DNA of 64,000 nucleotides from Cognatundibacterium curvum (GCF_014284235.1 NZ_JACOGD010000010.1:1-64000); one strand, 5' to 3'. Positions 53,399-63,332 are shown, numbered from the stretch's first letter. Notes: generated by a model from the sequence alone, not told the origin. Program-made: numbers and translations.

Positions 53399-56300
53399 AT
53401 GACCACCACGCACTTCGCAGAGCTGATCGCTTATGCGCAAGCCCATCCTGGCCCTGCTGCCGACCGACAAGGTCCTTTTTTGGCAGCCTATTTCGAGAAC
53501 ACCGATCCCGACGAAATTACGACCCGTGGGCCAGCCACTCTGTTTGCACAGGCAAACGCGCACTGGCGCTTGCTGGATGCGCCACGTGCCGCTGCCACGC
53601 CTGCCGTCAGGGTATTTAATCCTACGCTGGCCGAAGACGGCTTCGTGAGTGAACACACGGTCGTGCAGATCGTCAATGACAATATGCCCTTCCTGGTAGA
53701 TTCGGTCACGATGGCGATTAACCGCAGTGGCCGTACCGCGCACTGGATCGTGCATCCGCTGATGAGCGTGCAACGCAATGCGCAGGGACAGATCAGTGCC
53801 GTCAGTTCGGTCGCGGCTGCCAAGGCCGCTGGCCGCGATGATCCGGTTGAATCGCTGATCATGGTCGAATGCGACCGCATCGTGAGTGCTGCGGATCAGC
53901 AGGTACTGGCGAAAGAATTGCTGGCAGTGCTGGCCGATGTACGTGCCGCTGTGACCGACTGGTCCGCCATGCTCGACCGTGTGCAGCAAGTCAGCAGCGC
54001 TTGCGAGAAGCATGCACCGGCGCAGACCGCCAATGAAGGCGTGGCCTTCCTGCGCTGGCTGGAAGACCGTCACTTTACTTTCCTTGGTGCGCGCGATTAC
54101 GAGTTGCGCAAGGATGGCGATAAAGTCACGCTGGTGGCGATTCCTGAATCCGGTCTGGGTATTTTGCGTGGCAAAGTACAGACCAGCCTGGCCTATCTGC
54201 CACCGGAAGTGCAGGCCATCATGGAATCCGATGAGACTCTGCTGGTGACCAAGGCAATGACACGCGCCACCATACACCGTCCGGCCTGGCTCGATTATGT
54301 GGCGATTAAACGCTATGACGATCACGGCAAAGTGATCGGTGAATCACGCTTCCTCGGTCTGTACACCTCCACCGCGTATTCCGCTCCGGTCAGCGAGATC
54401 CCGCGCGTGCGTCAACGCGTGGCAGACGTGATGCAAAGTTCCGGTGTGGTACCGCAAAGCCATGCAGCCAAAGCCTTGCAAGCGATTTTGGATGATTATC
54501 CGCGCGATGAATTGTTCCAGATCGATACCGCAACCCTGGCGGAGCACGCGATAGGCATCCTGCGTCTGCAAGAGCGTCAACGCACCCGTCTGTTCTTGCG
54601 CCGCGATCCGTTTGGCCGCTTCACATCGGCCCAGGTGTTTGTGCCGCGCGACCGTTACAACACGGAATTGCGCGTCAAAGTCGGCAACGAATTGATGTAT
54701 GCACTCAATGGTCAGTCGATAGAATTCACGCCTATGCTGACCGATAGCCCGCTGGCACGTATTCATTACCAGGTCAGAGCCAAGGAACGCGCACCACAAA
54801 ATGTGAATCTGGGCGCACTCGAAGCCCGTATCGCCAAGCTCGCGCAGCGCTGGGAAGATGACTGCACCGCAGAATTGCTTCGTACCCACGGCGAAGGCGG
54901 CGGGCTGGCGCTGGCCAACCGTTTTTCCGATGCTTTCCCAACCGCGTATCGTGAAGATTTCTCGGCGCTGGTTGGTGCCGAAGATGCAGAAATGCTGGCC
55001 AGCCTGAGCCTGGCTGCACCGATGGTCGTCAAGCTGTATCGCCCGCTCGATGCTGAAGCTGGCGTACTGCGCTTTAAGATCTATAACACCAGCAAAGTTG
55101 CCTTGTCAGATTCCTTGCCGGTGCTGGAGCACATGGGCGCGCGCGTGCTGGACGAGCATCCTTACCAGATCCTGAATGGCAATGACAATCTGTGGATACA
55201 TGATCTGGGCCTGCAACTGCCTGCGACCACGGATTTATCCGCGATCAAGGGCAGGTTTGAAACCCTGTTCTCGCAAGTCTGGAAAGGCGATGTGGAGAGC
55301 GATGATCTGAACCGTCTGGTGCTCAATACCGCACTCGATGCGCGCTCTATCGCCGTGTTACGCGCTTGTGCCCGCTACTTCAAACAACTGGGCTTTGCTT
55401 ACAGCCAGACTTATATCGAAGCGGCGCTGAATAAGAATGCCGCGATCACGCAGCTGATCGCTGAATTATTCGGTGCCCGCTTTAAGCCTGATTTTGCCGG
55501 TGAGCGTGAAGCAGCGCAGCAGCAGATCAAAGAAAAGCTGGAAGCCGAGCTGGCCAATGTCGCGAGTTTGGACGAAGACCGCATCCTGCGCCAGTTCTAC
55601 GCTACCATCATGGCGACCTTGCGTACCAATTTGTGGCAGACCACGGCCGATGGGCAATTCAAGCCTTACATGAGTTTTAAACTCAATCCGCGTGAAGTGC
55701 CGGGCGTGCCTGAACCTAAGCCTTTGTTTGAAATCTGGGTCTATTCGCCACGGGTGGAAGGTGTGCATTTACGCGGCGGCAAAGTCGCGCGCGGTGGCTT
55801 GCGCTGGTCTGACCGGCGCGAGGATTTCCGTACCGAGATTCTGGGCCTGGTCAAAGCGCAGCAAGTCAAAAATACCGTGATCGTACCGGTCGGTTCCAAA
55901 GGCGGTTTTGTGCTGAAAAACGCACCGCCGGCATCCGAGCGCGAAGCCTATCAGGCCGAAGGTGTCGCTTGCTATAAGATCTTCCTGTCTGGCCTGCTGG
56001 ACATTACTGACAATATCGTCAAAGGCGCGGTGGTGCCACCTGCCAAAGTGGTGCGCCATGATCCGGATGATCCTTATCTGGTGGTGGCCGCTGATAAAGG
56101 CACGGCAACCTTCTCTGATATCGCCAATGGCGTATCAGCGGATTACGGTTTCTGGTTAGGCGATGCTTTCGCTTCCGGTGGTTCGGTTGGTTACGATCAT
56201 AAGAAAATGGGCATTACCGCACGCGGTGCCTGGGAATCGGTCAAGCGCCATTTCCGCTCCATGGGCATCAATACCCAGACGACACCATTCACAGTGGCCG

Positions 56301-58156
56301 GTATCGGCGATATGTCGGGTGACGTGTTTGGTAACGGCATGCTGTTATCGGAACAGATTAAGCTGGTCGCCGCTTTCGATCACCGCCATATTTTCATTGA
56401 TCCGGCACCGGATGTGGCAGCCTCATTTAAAGAGCGTCAGCGCCTGTTCAATTTGCCGCGCTCGAGCTGGGATGACTATGATAAGAAGCTGATTTCCGAA
56501 GGCGGCGGCGTGTATCCGCGCAGCGCCAAGGCGATACGTCTGAGTCCTCAGGCGCGCGCCGTGCTGGGTGTGGAAACTGAAGAACTGACGCCGGTAGAAT
56601 TACTGCGCGTGATTCTGCAGGCACCGGTCGACCTGCTGTATAACGGCGGTATCGGCACCTATGTCAAAGCCACGTTTGAAACCCATGCCCAGGTCGGTGA
56701 CAAGGCCGGTGATGCCTTCCGCGTCAACGGCAATGAACTGCGCTGCAAAGTGCTGGCAGAAGGCGGTAACCTCGGTTGTACCCAAAATGGCCGTATCGAA
56801 TTCGCGCAAAAAGGCGGTCGTATTTATACCGATGCGATTGATAATTCGGCTGGTGTGGATTGCTCCGACCATGAAGTGAATATCAAAATTCTGGTTGGTG
56901 CCATCGTTGAAGCCGGTGATCTCACGCTCAAACAACGTAATGATTTGCTGGCCTCGATGACCGATGAAGTCGGCCATCTGGTGCTGACCGATAACTACTA
57001 CCAAAGCCAGGCACTGGACATTGCTGCGCACCGGCCGTTGTATGTACTCGATGGTCAGCAAAGACTGATGCAGACCCTGGAAAAACAAGGCCGTCTGAAC
57101 CGCGCGATTGAATACCTGCCTAGCGATGAAGAAATCTTCCATCGCAAAGCGCGTAAGCAAGGCCTGACTGCTCCGGAAGGCGCCGTGGTGCTGGCCTATG
57201 CCAAGATGTCGGTGTTTGATGAACTGGTGGCATCCAATTTGCCGGATGATCCTTTCTTCAGCCGTGCGCTCAAGGCTTACTTCCCGCAAGTCTTGTCTGA
57301 GCGTTTTGCCGATGCGATTGCAGTGCATCCGCTCAAGCGTGAAATCATTGCGACCTATATCACCAACACCGTGGTCAACCGCGCCGGTGCGACTTTCGTC
57401 AATTTCATCGCTTCTGAAGCCGGTGCCAGCGCAGCGGATGTGATCCGTGCGTTCACACTGGCGCGTGAGATTTTTGATCTGGAAGTCTTGTGGGATCAGA
57501 TCGATGCGCTCGATTACAAAGTCGATGGCAAATTGCAGCTGGACCTGTTGTCGAAACTGATCGCGATCACCCAGCGTGCCTCGCGCTGGATGCTGCGTAT
57601 CCGTGCCCAGAGCAGCGACATGCCTACCCTGATCCAGCGCTTCCAGCCTGCCGCCCGTGAATTGCGTGGCCAGCTGGAAAACTGGCTGCCTGCCAATGCG
57701 CGTGCGGCCTGGCAGCATGAGGCCGATGCACTGACACAGGCTGGCGTGGAAGCGAAACTGGCGCAAGACCTGACCGCGCTGGAATTCATCTTCCCGGCAC
57801 TCGATCTGGTCGATCTGGCTGGCAGCACCGGCAATGACATTGAAACCACCGCACGTGCGTATTTCGGAGTGGATGATGAGCTGGGTCTGAGTGGCTGGCG
57901 CAATCAGATCAACCGTCTGCCGACGGATACGCTGTGGCAGACTCAGGCGCGTGGCAGTGCGCGTGATGATGTGTATTCGATTGCGAGTCAGATCACACGC
58001 GGCCTGTTGTCACGTCAGGAAGCACTGGCCGACTGGCGCCAGCGCCATCTGAACGCCATTGAACGTCTGAATACGCTGCTGTCCACCATCAGCGCCCAGG
58101 CCGCCGATCTGGCACCGGTCTCAGTCGCGATGCGTGAATTGCGTCATCTGGCCTAA
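53399..58156 (+). CDS. NAD-specific glutamate dehydrogenase, large type
   Basis: This enzyme converts glutamate and NAD to 2-oxoglutarate, ammonia and NADH, feeding amino-acid carbon into the TCA cycle. At 1585 residues it is a full-length member of the 180-kDa class. It has a long N-terminal region with ACT-like segments (about 1-700). The catalytic part begins near 780 (RGGKVARGGLRWSDRRED, then VPVGSKGGF with the catalytic lysine), followed by the NAD-binding region (FTVAGIGDMSGDVFGNGML, near 975). A helical C-terminal domain ends the chain. AAGGAG precedes the ATG. It is monocistronic with its own terminator. It fits a life on protein and peptides. Confidence 0.96.
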   Translation: MTTTHFAELIAYAQAHPGPAADRQGPFLAAYFENTDPDEITTRGPATLFAQANAHWRLLDAPRAAATPAVRVFNPTLAEDGFVSEHTVVQIVNDNMPFLVDSVTMAINRSGRTAHWIVHPLMSVQRNAQGQISAVSSVAAAKAAGRDDPVESLIMVECDRIVSAADQQVLAKELLAVLADVRAAVTDWSAMLDRVQQVSSACEKHAPAQTANEGVAFLRWLEDRHFTFLGARDYELRKDGDKVTLVAIPESGLGILRGKVQTSLAYLPPEVQAIMESDETLLVTKAMTRATIHRPAWLDYVAIKRYDDHGKVIGESRFLGLYTSTAYSAPVSEIPRVRQRVADVMQSSGVVPQSHAAKALQAILDDYPRDELFQIDTATLAEHAIGILRLQERQRTRLFLRRDPFGRFTSAQVFVPRDRYNTELRVKVGNELMYALNGQSIEFTPMLTDSPLARIHYQVRAKERAPQNVNLGALEARIAKLAQRWEDDCTAELLRTHGEGGGLALANRFSDAFPTAYREDFSALVGAEDAEMLASLSLAAPMVVKLYRPLDAEAGVLRFKIYNTSKVALSDSLPVLEHMGARVLDEHPYQILNGNDNLWIHDLGLQLPATTDLSAIKGRFETLFSQVWKGDVESDDLNRLVLNTALDARSIAVLRACARYFKQLGFAYSQTYIEAALNKNAAITQLIAELFGARFKPDFAGEREAAQQQIKEKLEAELANVASLDEDRILRQFYATIMATLRTNLWQTTADGQFKPYMSFKLNPREVPGVPEPKPLFEIWVYSPRVEGVHLRGGKVARGGLRWSDRREDFRTEILGLVKAQQVKNTVIVPVGSKGGFVLKNAPPASEREAYQAEGVACYKIFLSGLLDITDNIVKGAVVPPAKVVRHDPDDPYLVVAADKGTATFSDIANGVSADYGFWLGDAFASGGSVGYDHKKMGITARGAWESVKRHFRSMGINTQTTPFTVAGIGDMSGDVFGNGMLLSEQIKLVAAFDHRHIFIDPAPDVAASFKERQRLFNLPRSSWDDYDKKLISEGGGVYPRSAKAIRLSPQARAVLGVETEELTPVELLRVILQAPVDLLYNGGIGTYVKATFETHAQVGDKAGDAFRVNGNELRCKVLAEGGNLGCTQNGRIEFAQKGGRIYTDAIDNSAGVDCSDHEVNIKILVGAIVEAGDLTLKQRNDLLASMTDEVGHLVLTDNYYQSQALDIAAHRPLYVLDGQQRLMQTLEKQGRLNRAIEYLPSDEEIFHRKARKQGLTAPEGAVVLAYAKMSVFDELVASNLPDDPFFSRALKAYFPQVLSERFADAIAVHPLKREIIATYITNTVVNRAGATFVNFIASEAGASAADVIRAFTLAREIFDLEVLWDQIDALDYKVDGKLQLDLLSKLIAITQRASRWMLRIRAQSSDMPTLIQRFQPAARELRGQLENWLPANARAAWQHEADALTQAGVEAKLAQDLTALEFIFPALDLVDLAGSTGNDIETTARAYFGVDDELGLSGWRNQINRLPTDTLWQTQARGSARDDVYSIASQITRGLLSRQEALADWRQRHLNAIERLNTLLSTISAQAADLAPVSVAMRELRHLA

Positions 58157-58244
58157 GTAGTGAATGTGCATGTGTCTGGTGTGTCTGCTTTGTTTCTTGA
58201 AGCGGGCACGCCAGGTATAACAGGCACGGCAGCAACATGATGGC

Positions 58245-58288
58245 AGACAGCCCGCTCAGCTAACTCTGAGCGGGCTGTTGTTTTTTGT
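58245..58288 (+). terminator. Glutamate dehydrogenase terminator
   Basis: ACAGCCCGCTCAG (58247-58259) pairs with CTGAGCGGGCTGT (58266-58278). A T-rich run follows (TGTTTTTT). Confidence 0.85.
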
Positions 58289-58364
58289 ACCTGAGCGATG
58301 CAGCCCGGCACAGACGCTGCAACTGCATCTTTATAATAGCCTCACCATTTTCCAAGGAGCGATC

Positions 58365-58751
58365 ATGCAACGTGTGACAGGAATAGGCGGTATCTTTTTT
58401 CAGGCCAAAGACGCAGCCGCTTTGCGCGCCTGGTATCAGCGCCATCTGGGCATCGATGTGCAGCCTTGGGGCGGCGCAGCATTCAGCTGGGCGGATGAGG
58501 CCGGTCAGCCTGTGGGCGGCACCACCGTGTGGTCGATTGGTGCTGAACAAAACGCGCAATTTGCGCCGGGTCGCGCCAATTTCATGATCAATTACCGCGT
58601 CGCTAATCTGGCTGCATTGCTGGCAAGCTTGCGTGAAGAGGGCTGTCAGGTGCTGGAAAAGACCGAGTCCTCGGAGTATGGCGAATTTGGCTGGGTGATC
58701 GATCCGGAAGGCAATAAGGTGGAGCTGTGGCAGCCACCGGCGGGACAATGA
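58365..58751 (+). CDS. VOC-family (glyoxalase-like) protein
   Basis: The 128-residue protein has the vicinal-oxygen-chelate fold: an N-terminal beta-alpha module (GIGGIFFQAKDAAALRAWY) and a C-terminal module ending in FGWVIDPEGNKVELWQPP, with the metal-ligand Glu in VELW. Such proteins include glyoxalase I, dioxygenases and antibiotic-binding proteins; the substrate is unknown. AAGGAG precedes the ATG at 58365. It starts a run of three closely spaced small genes. Confidence 0.9.
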   Translation: MQRVTGIGGIFFQAKDAAALRAWYQRHLGIDVQPWGGAAFSWADEAGQPVGGTTVWSIGAEQNAQFAPGRANFMINYRVANLAALLASLREEGCQVLEKTESSEYGEFGWVIDPEGNKVELWQPPAGQ

Positions 58752-58787
58752 AGCGGCACATTCGTGCCTGTGCCGGAGGCCACGCTG

Positions 58788-59360
58788 ATGACAGCGCCGC
58801 AGTTCCTGATTGCCGATCTACAGCGCCATCAGCGGCAGCTGACGGCCTTGCATGAGGAATATCTGGGTTGGGTCTTCAGTCAGCTGGAACTGGTCAAGGA
58901 TTTGTCCATCAGTTCGCCCGCGTCATCGCAGTTGCCGTTGCATGATTACCTGCCCGCGGCGCTGGCAGCGGTCTGTAGCCAGTCGCCACCGCAAGGGATT
59001 TTCTATTTGCTGCAGGTGGATGGACAAATTGCAGGAATGGGCGGGCTGCGTGGTCTGAGCACGCAGCTGGCAGAACTCAAACGCATTTATTTGCGTCCCG
59101 CTTACCGTGGGCTGGGTCTGGCAGATGCCTTGATGGAGACCTTGCTTGCTGACGCCCGCATATTTGGCTACCCCCGTTTGTGTCTGGACAGCGCCGTATT
59201 TATGCAGCCCGCCCAGCGGCTTTATCGACGTTATGGATTTCAGTCTTGCGCGCCCTATGTGGGCACAGAAGTGCCGCAGGAATGGCAGGCGCACTGGTGT
59301 TTTATGCAGCGCTCGCTGGTGCCGGTCCCTGCCAATTTTTCATTGAAGGAGTCAAAGTGA
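58788..59360 (+). CDS. GNAT-family N-acetyltransferase
   Basis: The 190-residue protein has the acetyl-CoA-binding motif RPAYRGLGLADALMETLL (about 106-123) and a late RLYRRYGF, both typical of GNAT enzymes. GGAGG eight bases before the ATG at 58788 fixes the start; an in-frame GTG 24 bases upstream has no such site. The substrate is unknown. Its TGA stop overlaps the ATG of the next gene by one base. Confidence 0.88.
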   Translation: MTAPQFLIADLQRHQRQLTALHEEYLGWVFSQLELVKDLSISSPASSQLPLHDYLPAALAAVCSQSPPQGIFYLLQVDGQIAGMGGLRGLSTQLAELKRIYLRPAYRGLGLADALMETLLADARIFGYPRLCLDSAVFMQPAQRLYRRYGFQSCAPYVGTEVPQEWQAHWCFMQRSLVPVPANFSLKESK

Positions 59361-59773
59361 TGAGCAATATCAGCGTTAGTGTCACCATCAAAGCCACACC
59401 AGAACAAGTCTGGCAGGCTTACACCACACCGCAGGACATCATGCAATGGAATGCGGCATCAGCAGATTGGCATACCACTGCAGCGCAGGTGGATTTGCGG
59501 GTAGGTGGTACCTTTTCTTCACGCATGGAAGCGAAGGATGGCAGCCATGGTTTTGATTTCGCGGGCGTCTACACAGAGGTCGTGCCTTGCAAGCGGCTCG
59601 CCTACTGCTTCGGTGAGCGCCAGGCGCAAGTCGATTTTGTCACGCAGGCAGACAGCAGTGTGCTGGTCACTGTCACGTTTGAACCTGAGAACGTGTATCC
59701 GCGTGAACAACAACAGCAAGGCTGGCAGGCGATACTCGACAATTTTGCGCGTTATGTGGAAGCGGCAGCCTGA
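59360..59773 (+). CDS. SRPBCC (AHSA1-like) domain protein
   Basis: The 137-residue protein has the START/Bet v1-like fold of the AHSA1 group: VSVTIKATPEQVWQAYTTPQDIMQWNAAS at the start and GWQAILDNFARYVE at the end. These proteins bind hydrophobic ligands or assist other proteins. The ATG at 59360 overlaps the stop of the acetyltransferase gene, and AAGGAG is just upstream, so the genes form an operon. The ligand is unknown. Confidence 0.9.
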   Translation: MSNISVSVTIKATPEQVWQAYTTPQDIMQWNAASADWHTTAAQVDLRVGGTFSSRMEAKDGSHGFDFAGVYTEVVPCKRLAYCFGERQAQVDFVTQADSSVLVTVTFEPENVYPREQQQQGWQAILDNFARYVEAAA

Positions 59774-59903
59774 GTCAATGTGAACCGGAATTCAGGCTTG
59801 GTCTGAGTAGTGAATGTTGCAAATTATTTACATGCATGTTTGTAAAGTAAAAAATAAAGCGCTATAGTTTGCAAGTCCATCGTGTAGAAGATCAGGAATC
59901 AGC

Positions 59904-60182
59904 ATGAATACTTCAGCTATGCATCGTTTTGCCTCACCCCGCCTGCTGTTTTGTGCAGCTGCATTGATCACAATCTGTGCCTTGCTGGCTCAGATTTTGG
60001 ATTGGAATAATGGCGGCGTGCTACACCCTGGCCCTTTAATGGGCATGGCTGGTTTGTCACTCATCATGTTGTTGGGTGCAGTGCAGATGCCGCGTGCTGC
60101 AGTACGTCATATCCTCAGCGCAGCAGGACTGGCACTGATCCTGGCTGGTCTGTGGCTGGGTGCGGATTTTGTGCTGAACTGA
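59904..60182 (+). CDS. Small membrane protein of unknown function
   Basis: The 92-residue protein has three hydrophobic segments (about 14-34, 42-62 and 68-88) with short polar loops (WNNGGVLHPG). There is no known motif. A fairly A+T-rich upstream region may hold its promoter. No function is proposed. Confidence 0.7.
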   Translation: MNTSAMHRFASPRLLFCAAALITICALLAQILDWNNGGVLHPGPLMGMAGLSLIMLLGAVQMPRAAVRHILSAAGLALILAGLWLGADFVLN

Positions 60183-60261
60183 GCTGAGCCAGTGCGCACT
60201 CGGCAGCGCCAAACAGCCTGCCTGCCCGACAAGCAGCGAAGGCTGCTGTTGAGCCTATGAT

Positions 60262-60558
60262 TCAGATTCGCATATTCTCCGGACCAATGGCGCGTAATAC
60301 GCAGGTCAGACGGCCTTCGCGTTTGGATAGCTGGTTTTCCCATTGCAGCGGGCGCAGATTTTTTTCTTCATGGACGCCACCTTCGGCTAGTGGCAGGATG
60401 TAGTCGATTTCCCATCCGTAGTCTGAAAAGCGATTGCCAAATTCGGTGTATTTGATCCAGGCGCCACACTGATCGCGGCGCCACATGCTGGCATCGACAT
60501 GATCAACCGTGCTGGCTTTGTTCCAGATATGCAGCTTCATCGCTTCGTCAAACAGCAT
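60262..60558 (-). CDS. HNH-like protein with the first catalytic His replaced
   Basis: The 98-residue protein matches a common family of small HNH proteins with CGAWIKYTEFGNR, WEIDYILPLAEGG and NLRPLQWENQ. In active HNH nucleases the residue after the Asp is His (IDHI); here it is Tyr53 (IDYI). The metal-activated water step would therefore be lost or altered. The Asn and the late positions are kept. GGGAGA precedes the ATG at 60558. It could be a DNA-binding protein that no longer cuts, or a decaying gene. Confidence 0.82.
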   Translation of the reverse strand: MLFDEAMKLHIWNKASTVDHVDASMWRRDQCGAWIKYTEFGNRFSDYGWEIDYILPLAEGGVHEEKNLRPLQWENQLSKREGRLTCVLRAIGPENMRI

Positions 60559-60953
60559 AGACAGTCTCCCTGTATCCATGGTGGTATGGAGTCAGCAGTT
60601 AGTATGAGTTCAGCCTGTTGTGTGACGCTGCTGTCGCCCACAAGTTGTATAGAAATGTAGCTCTAATTTTTCCTAGATGCAATTTTTTTTGGAAACGAAG
60701 TTACTCTGGCCAGACAGTTCCACCGTTCATCAATAAGAAATTTGAAAAACGAAAAAATGAAGACTGAATACTGGCGCAGGTTTTGAGGCAAAAATGGCTT
60801 GTAGACCAATATCCATGAGGACATCGCTGATGTTACTAAGCTGGAAATCGTTTGCCCCGATACCAGGGCTCAGCTGAACTGCTTGTAAACGATATGATGT
60901 TTTTACAACACAGGCTTGGCGCAGGCTGGGTTTTCAGGCCACAGCCCAGCGCA
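60559..60953. other. Intergenic region with no gene seen
   Basis: About 395 bases hold A+T-rich stretches near 60650-60760 that may include the promoter of the minus-strand HNH-like gene. No coding frame or strong repeat is seen. Confidence 0.4.
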
Positions 60954-61586
60954 CTACAGCCATTTGCCACGCAATTCCTGCAGCGTAGTCCAGAGCATGC
61001 GGGTGCCGAACAGGCCGACCATCAGGCTGGAAAAGCGGCTCAGGCTTTGTCGCTGGCGGTCATAGCGGCTTTGTATGGCCGGATGTGAAAAAGCCAGCGC
61101 CAGAAACACATGCCAGATCACCGCATTGGCATACACCAGTAACACAGCACTGAGCGTCATGCTCCAGTCGGGTTGCGCCGGCAGCACGGTAGCGAACACG
61201 CTGCCGAAGAACAGTGCTGTTTTTGGATTCAGAATATTCGTCAGGAAACCCATACGGAATGCAGCTGTCAGGCTGATGTGTTGCAGTGCTGCGGTTTGAC
61301 TCTGGCCCTTGCTTTGCCAGAGTTTGCTGGCCAGATACAGCAGATACAGGCCGCCCGCGATTTGCACCAGCTGACGTAATGCGGGATGGGCGTGAAACAC
61401 GATGCCTATGCCCAGCACTGCGAGTGTGGCCCAGGTCAGCGTGACGCAAGTGATGCCAGCTGCGGCGGCCAGTGCCTGTGAACGCTGACCGCTGGCGGCT
61501 AACTGGCCGACCAGTAAAAAGTTAGCGCCGGGTGTGACTAAGACTATCCAGTGCAGGGTGGCGAGGGTGAGCAATATGGCTAACAT
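60954..61586 (-). CDS. LysE/RhtB-family amino-acid exporter
   Basis: The 210-residue inner-membrane protein has about six helices and the LysE-family landmarks: VTPGANFLLVGQLAASGQRS (about 16-35) and GFLTNILNPKTALFFGSVF (about 122-140). It exports an amino acid or homoserine-lactone-type compound with the proton gradient. GGAG precedes the ATG at 61586. An exporter is useful to a cell that takes up many peptides (inference). It is monocistronic. Confidence 0.93.
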   Translation of the reverse strand: MLAILLTLATLHWIVLVTPGANFLLVGQLAASGQRSQALAAAAGITCVTLTWATLAVLGIGIVFHAHPALRQLVQIAGGLYLLYLASKLWQSKGQSQTAALQHISLTAAFRMGFLTNILNPKTALFFGSVFATVLPAQPDWSMTLSAVLLVYANAVIWHVFLALAFSHPAIQSRYDRQRQSLSRFSSLMVGLFGTRMLWTTLQELRGKWL

Positions 61587-61689
61587 CAGAACTCCGGTGC
61601 AAAAATCCTGAGTATGCCAGTATTGCTCCGACAAATGCGTAACAATAGCGCGCTATCCCGGCCAATACAGCTGGCAGCAAGCGCTGTGT

Positions 61690-61893
61690 TTACGCGGTTT
61701 CTGCCAGCGGACGCTTGAACACCAGTACCGGTGATTTGGCAAAGTGATTGTGTAATCCGGCGATATGAATCAGTTCCCAGCCCTGTCGTCCATAGTCGTT
61801 CAGTTGCTGTTCGAGTGACTCGGCGAGTTCTGACAGATTACCCGTACCATTCAGATAGCAGGAAGTGACCGATTTATATTCCCACTTTCGCAT
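61690..61893 (-). CDS. DUF4177-type small protein
   Basis: The 67-residue protein begins MRKWEYKSV and ends near GWELIHIAG...LVFKRP, the pattern of DUF4177 proteins, whose role is unknown. GGGAG precedes the ATG at 61893. Its start overlaps the end of the preceding gene by 20 bases on the same strand, so translation is probably coupled. Confidence 0.82.
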   Translation of the reverse strand: MRKWEYKSVTSCYLNGTGNLSELAESLEQQLNDYGRQGWELIHIAGLHNHFAKSPVLVFKRPLAETA

Positions 61894-62353
61894 GCTGAGC
61901 TCCCGCAGAGACGGATGTTTCCGGCGCTTGGAAAGGCAGTTCCGCCTGCATCGCATCCTCCGCTTTGGAACGCAGATAGTTGTCTATTTGTTTGCTGTCC
62001 GCTGCCAGCTTCGCTTTCAATTGCCCACTATGCAGAGCGCTATCTTCGAGGTTGACTGGCGTAGTTCGCGGTGCCGCTGAATTGCCGATTTCTTCCATTA
62101 GTTCGCACTGTTTTTTGAGTAGCAATTGTGTGATTTGCGCTTCACATTGTTCTGCAGCGGGAGAGTACGCTTTGTTTTCGGTATAAAAATGCAGGATGTA
62201 TTGCATGATGCCGACCAGTTCTTCCGTTAAGTCTTTCGCCAGTAAGGACACCACAGCTGCTTTACGAATCTGATAATCCTCATCTGTATCAGAAACCTGC
62301 CGAACCGCTTGTGTGCTGGCGCTGCTGTTTGCTTGATATTCTGCCGCATGCAT
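61874..62353 (-). CDS. Unknown helical protein
   Basis: The 159-residue protein is soluble, highly helical and charged, with IRKAAVVSLLAKDLTEELVG, long glutamate-rich helices and no known motif. It overlaps the DUF4177 gene. It lies divergent from the BON-domain gene (254 bases apart), in a region of stress-type genes. Function unknown. Confidence 0.7.
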   Translation of the reverse strand: MHAAEYQANSSASTQAVRQVSDTDEDYQIRKAAVVSLLAKDLTEELVGIMQYILHFYTENKAYSPAAEQCEAQITQLLLKKQCELMEEIGNSAAPRTTPVNLEDSALHSGQLKAKLAADSKQIDNYLRSKAEDAMQAELPFQAPETSVSAGAQHAKVGI

Positions 62354-62607
62354 CGTGTTTCTCCTTTGTCCTTACCAGACCTGATGAAGTGTTGCGCCGC
62401 ATGCTGTGCGGCACCTCAATTGAGCGCAACTGTGCGCAGAGTGAATGTAGTGGAGCACGAGATACCTCACTGTGCGTCAGCCCACATTTCCCACTTTTTT
62501 ATGCGTTTTTTTAAATCTTAGTCAGCGGCGTGATGTTCGTTAGCGAACGGTATGCCTGCATCAAAAGGCGCACCATAGGCTCATCAATTCCGGCGAAGGA
62601 GAGCAAA

Positions 62608-63261
62608 ATGCGTAGCGATGTACAGATACAGTCCGATTTAATGGCGGAACTGAAATGGGAGCCATCACTGGATGAGGATGCGATACAGGTATTTGTCAAA
62701 GATGGGGTGGTAACACTGAGTGGTCAGGTGCCCAGCTATATACAAAAATGGATAGCGGAAAGAACCGCGCTCGGTGTATTTGGTGTGAAGGCTTTGACGG
62801 TGCAGCTGACGGTGAATTTACCGCAATCCAGTGTGCGTAGTGATGCCGACATCGCGCGCCTCGCACAGAGCGTGCTGTCGTGGAACAGCCTGGTGCCGGA
62901 CGAGCGCCTGAAAATCATGGTGGAAAATGGCTGGATTACCATTTCCGGTGAGGTGCAATGGGACTTTGAAAAACGTGCAGCAGTAAAGGCGCTTTCTTCT
63001 CTGTTTGGCGTAACCGGACTGACGGATCTGATTCATCTGACCCGGAAACCACGCTCGCCACTGGCTTTAAAAACAGATATCGAAGCAGCATTGCGACGTA
63101 GCGGTGGCGATATGCATCCGCATATCGATGTCATACAGGAAGGCGATTGCATCACCTTGTCCGGCACTGTGCACAATGATTTTGAACGGTCGATGGCCAA
63201 GCGGATTGCATGGCGCGCGCCGGGAGTTCAGACCGTGGTCGATCATTTACAGATTGGATAA
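62608..63261 (+). CDS. Triple BON-domain protein, OsmY-like
   Basis: The 217-residue protein consists of three BON domains in a row (about 1-70, 75-145, 150-217), each with a VTLSGxV-type strand. BON domains bind phospholipids and often serve under osmotic or envelope stress, as in OsmY. No signal peptide is seen, unlike OsmY, so it may act in the cytoplasm at the inner leaflet. GAAGGAGAG precedes the ATG at 62608. A glycine-zipper stress-type gene follows. Confidence 0.9.
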   Translation: MRSDVQIQSDLMAELKWEPSLDEDAIQVFVKDGVVTLSGQVPSYIQKWIAERTALGVFGVKALTVQLTVNLPQSSVRSDADIARLAQSVLSWNSLVPDERLKIMVENGWITISGEVQWDFEKRAAVKALSSLFGVTGLTDLIHLTRKPRSPLALKTDIEAALRRSGGDMHPHIDVIQEGDCITLSGTVHNDFERSMAKRIAWRAPGVQTVVDHLQIG

Positions 63262-63332
63262 ATACACACATAGCGGCTGACTGCAGGGTAGTGTCAGCAT
63301 AGACGCTGCCAGGCTTAACTTTTGGAGCGCAG

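Noticed and set aside
53159-54325. Open frame of 388 codons on the minus strand at the 5' end of the glutamate dehydrogenase gene
   Set aside because: Most of it is antisense to the dehydrogenase. The part outside (53159-53398) shows no recognised protein pattern and no ribosome-binding site of its own.
56600-57766. Second long minus-strand frame inside the dehydrogenase gene (388 codons)
   Set aside because: It is fully antisense to conserved coding sequence and has no domain signal.
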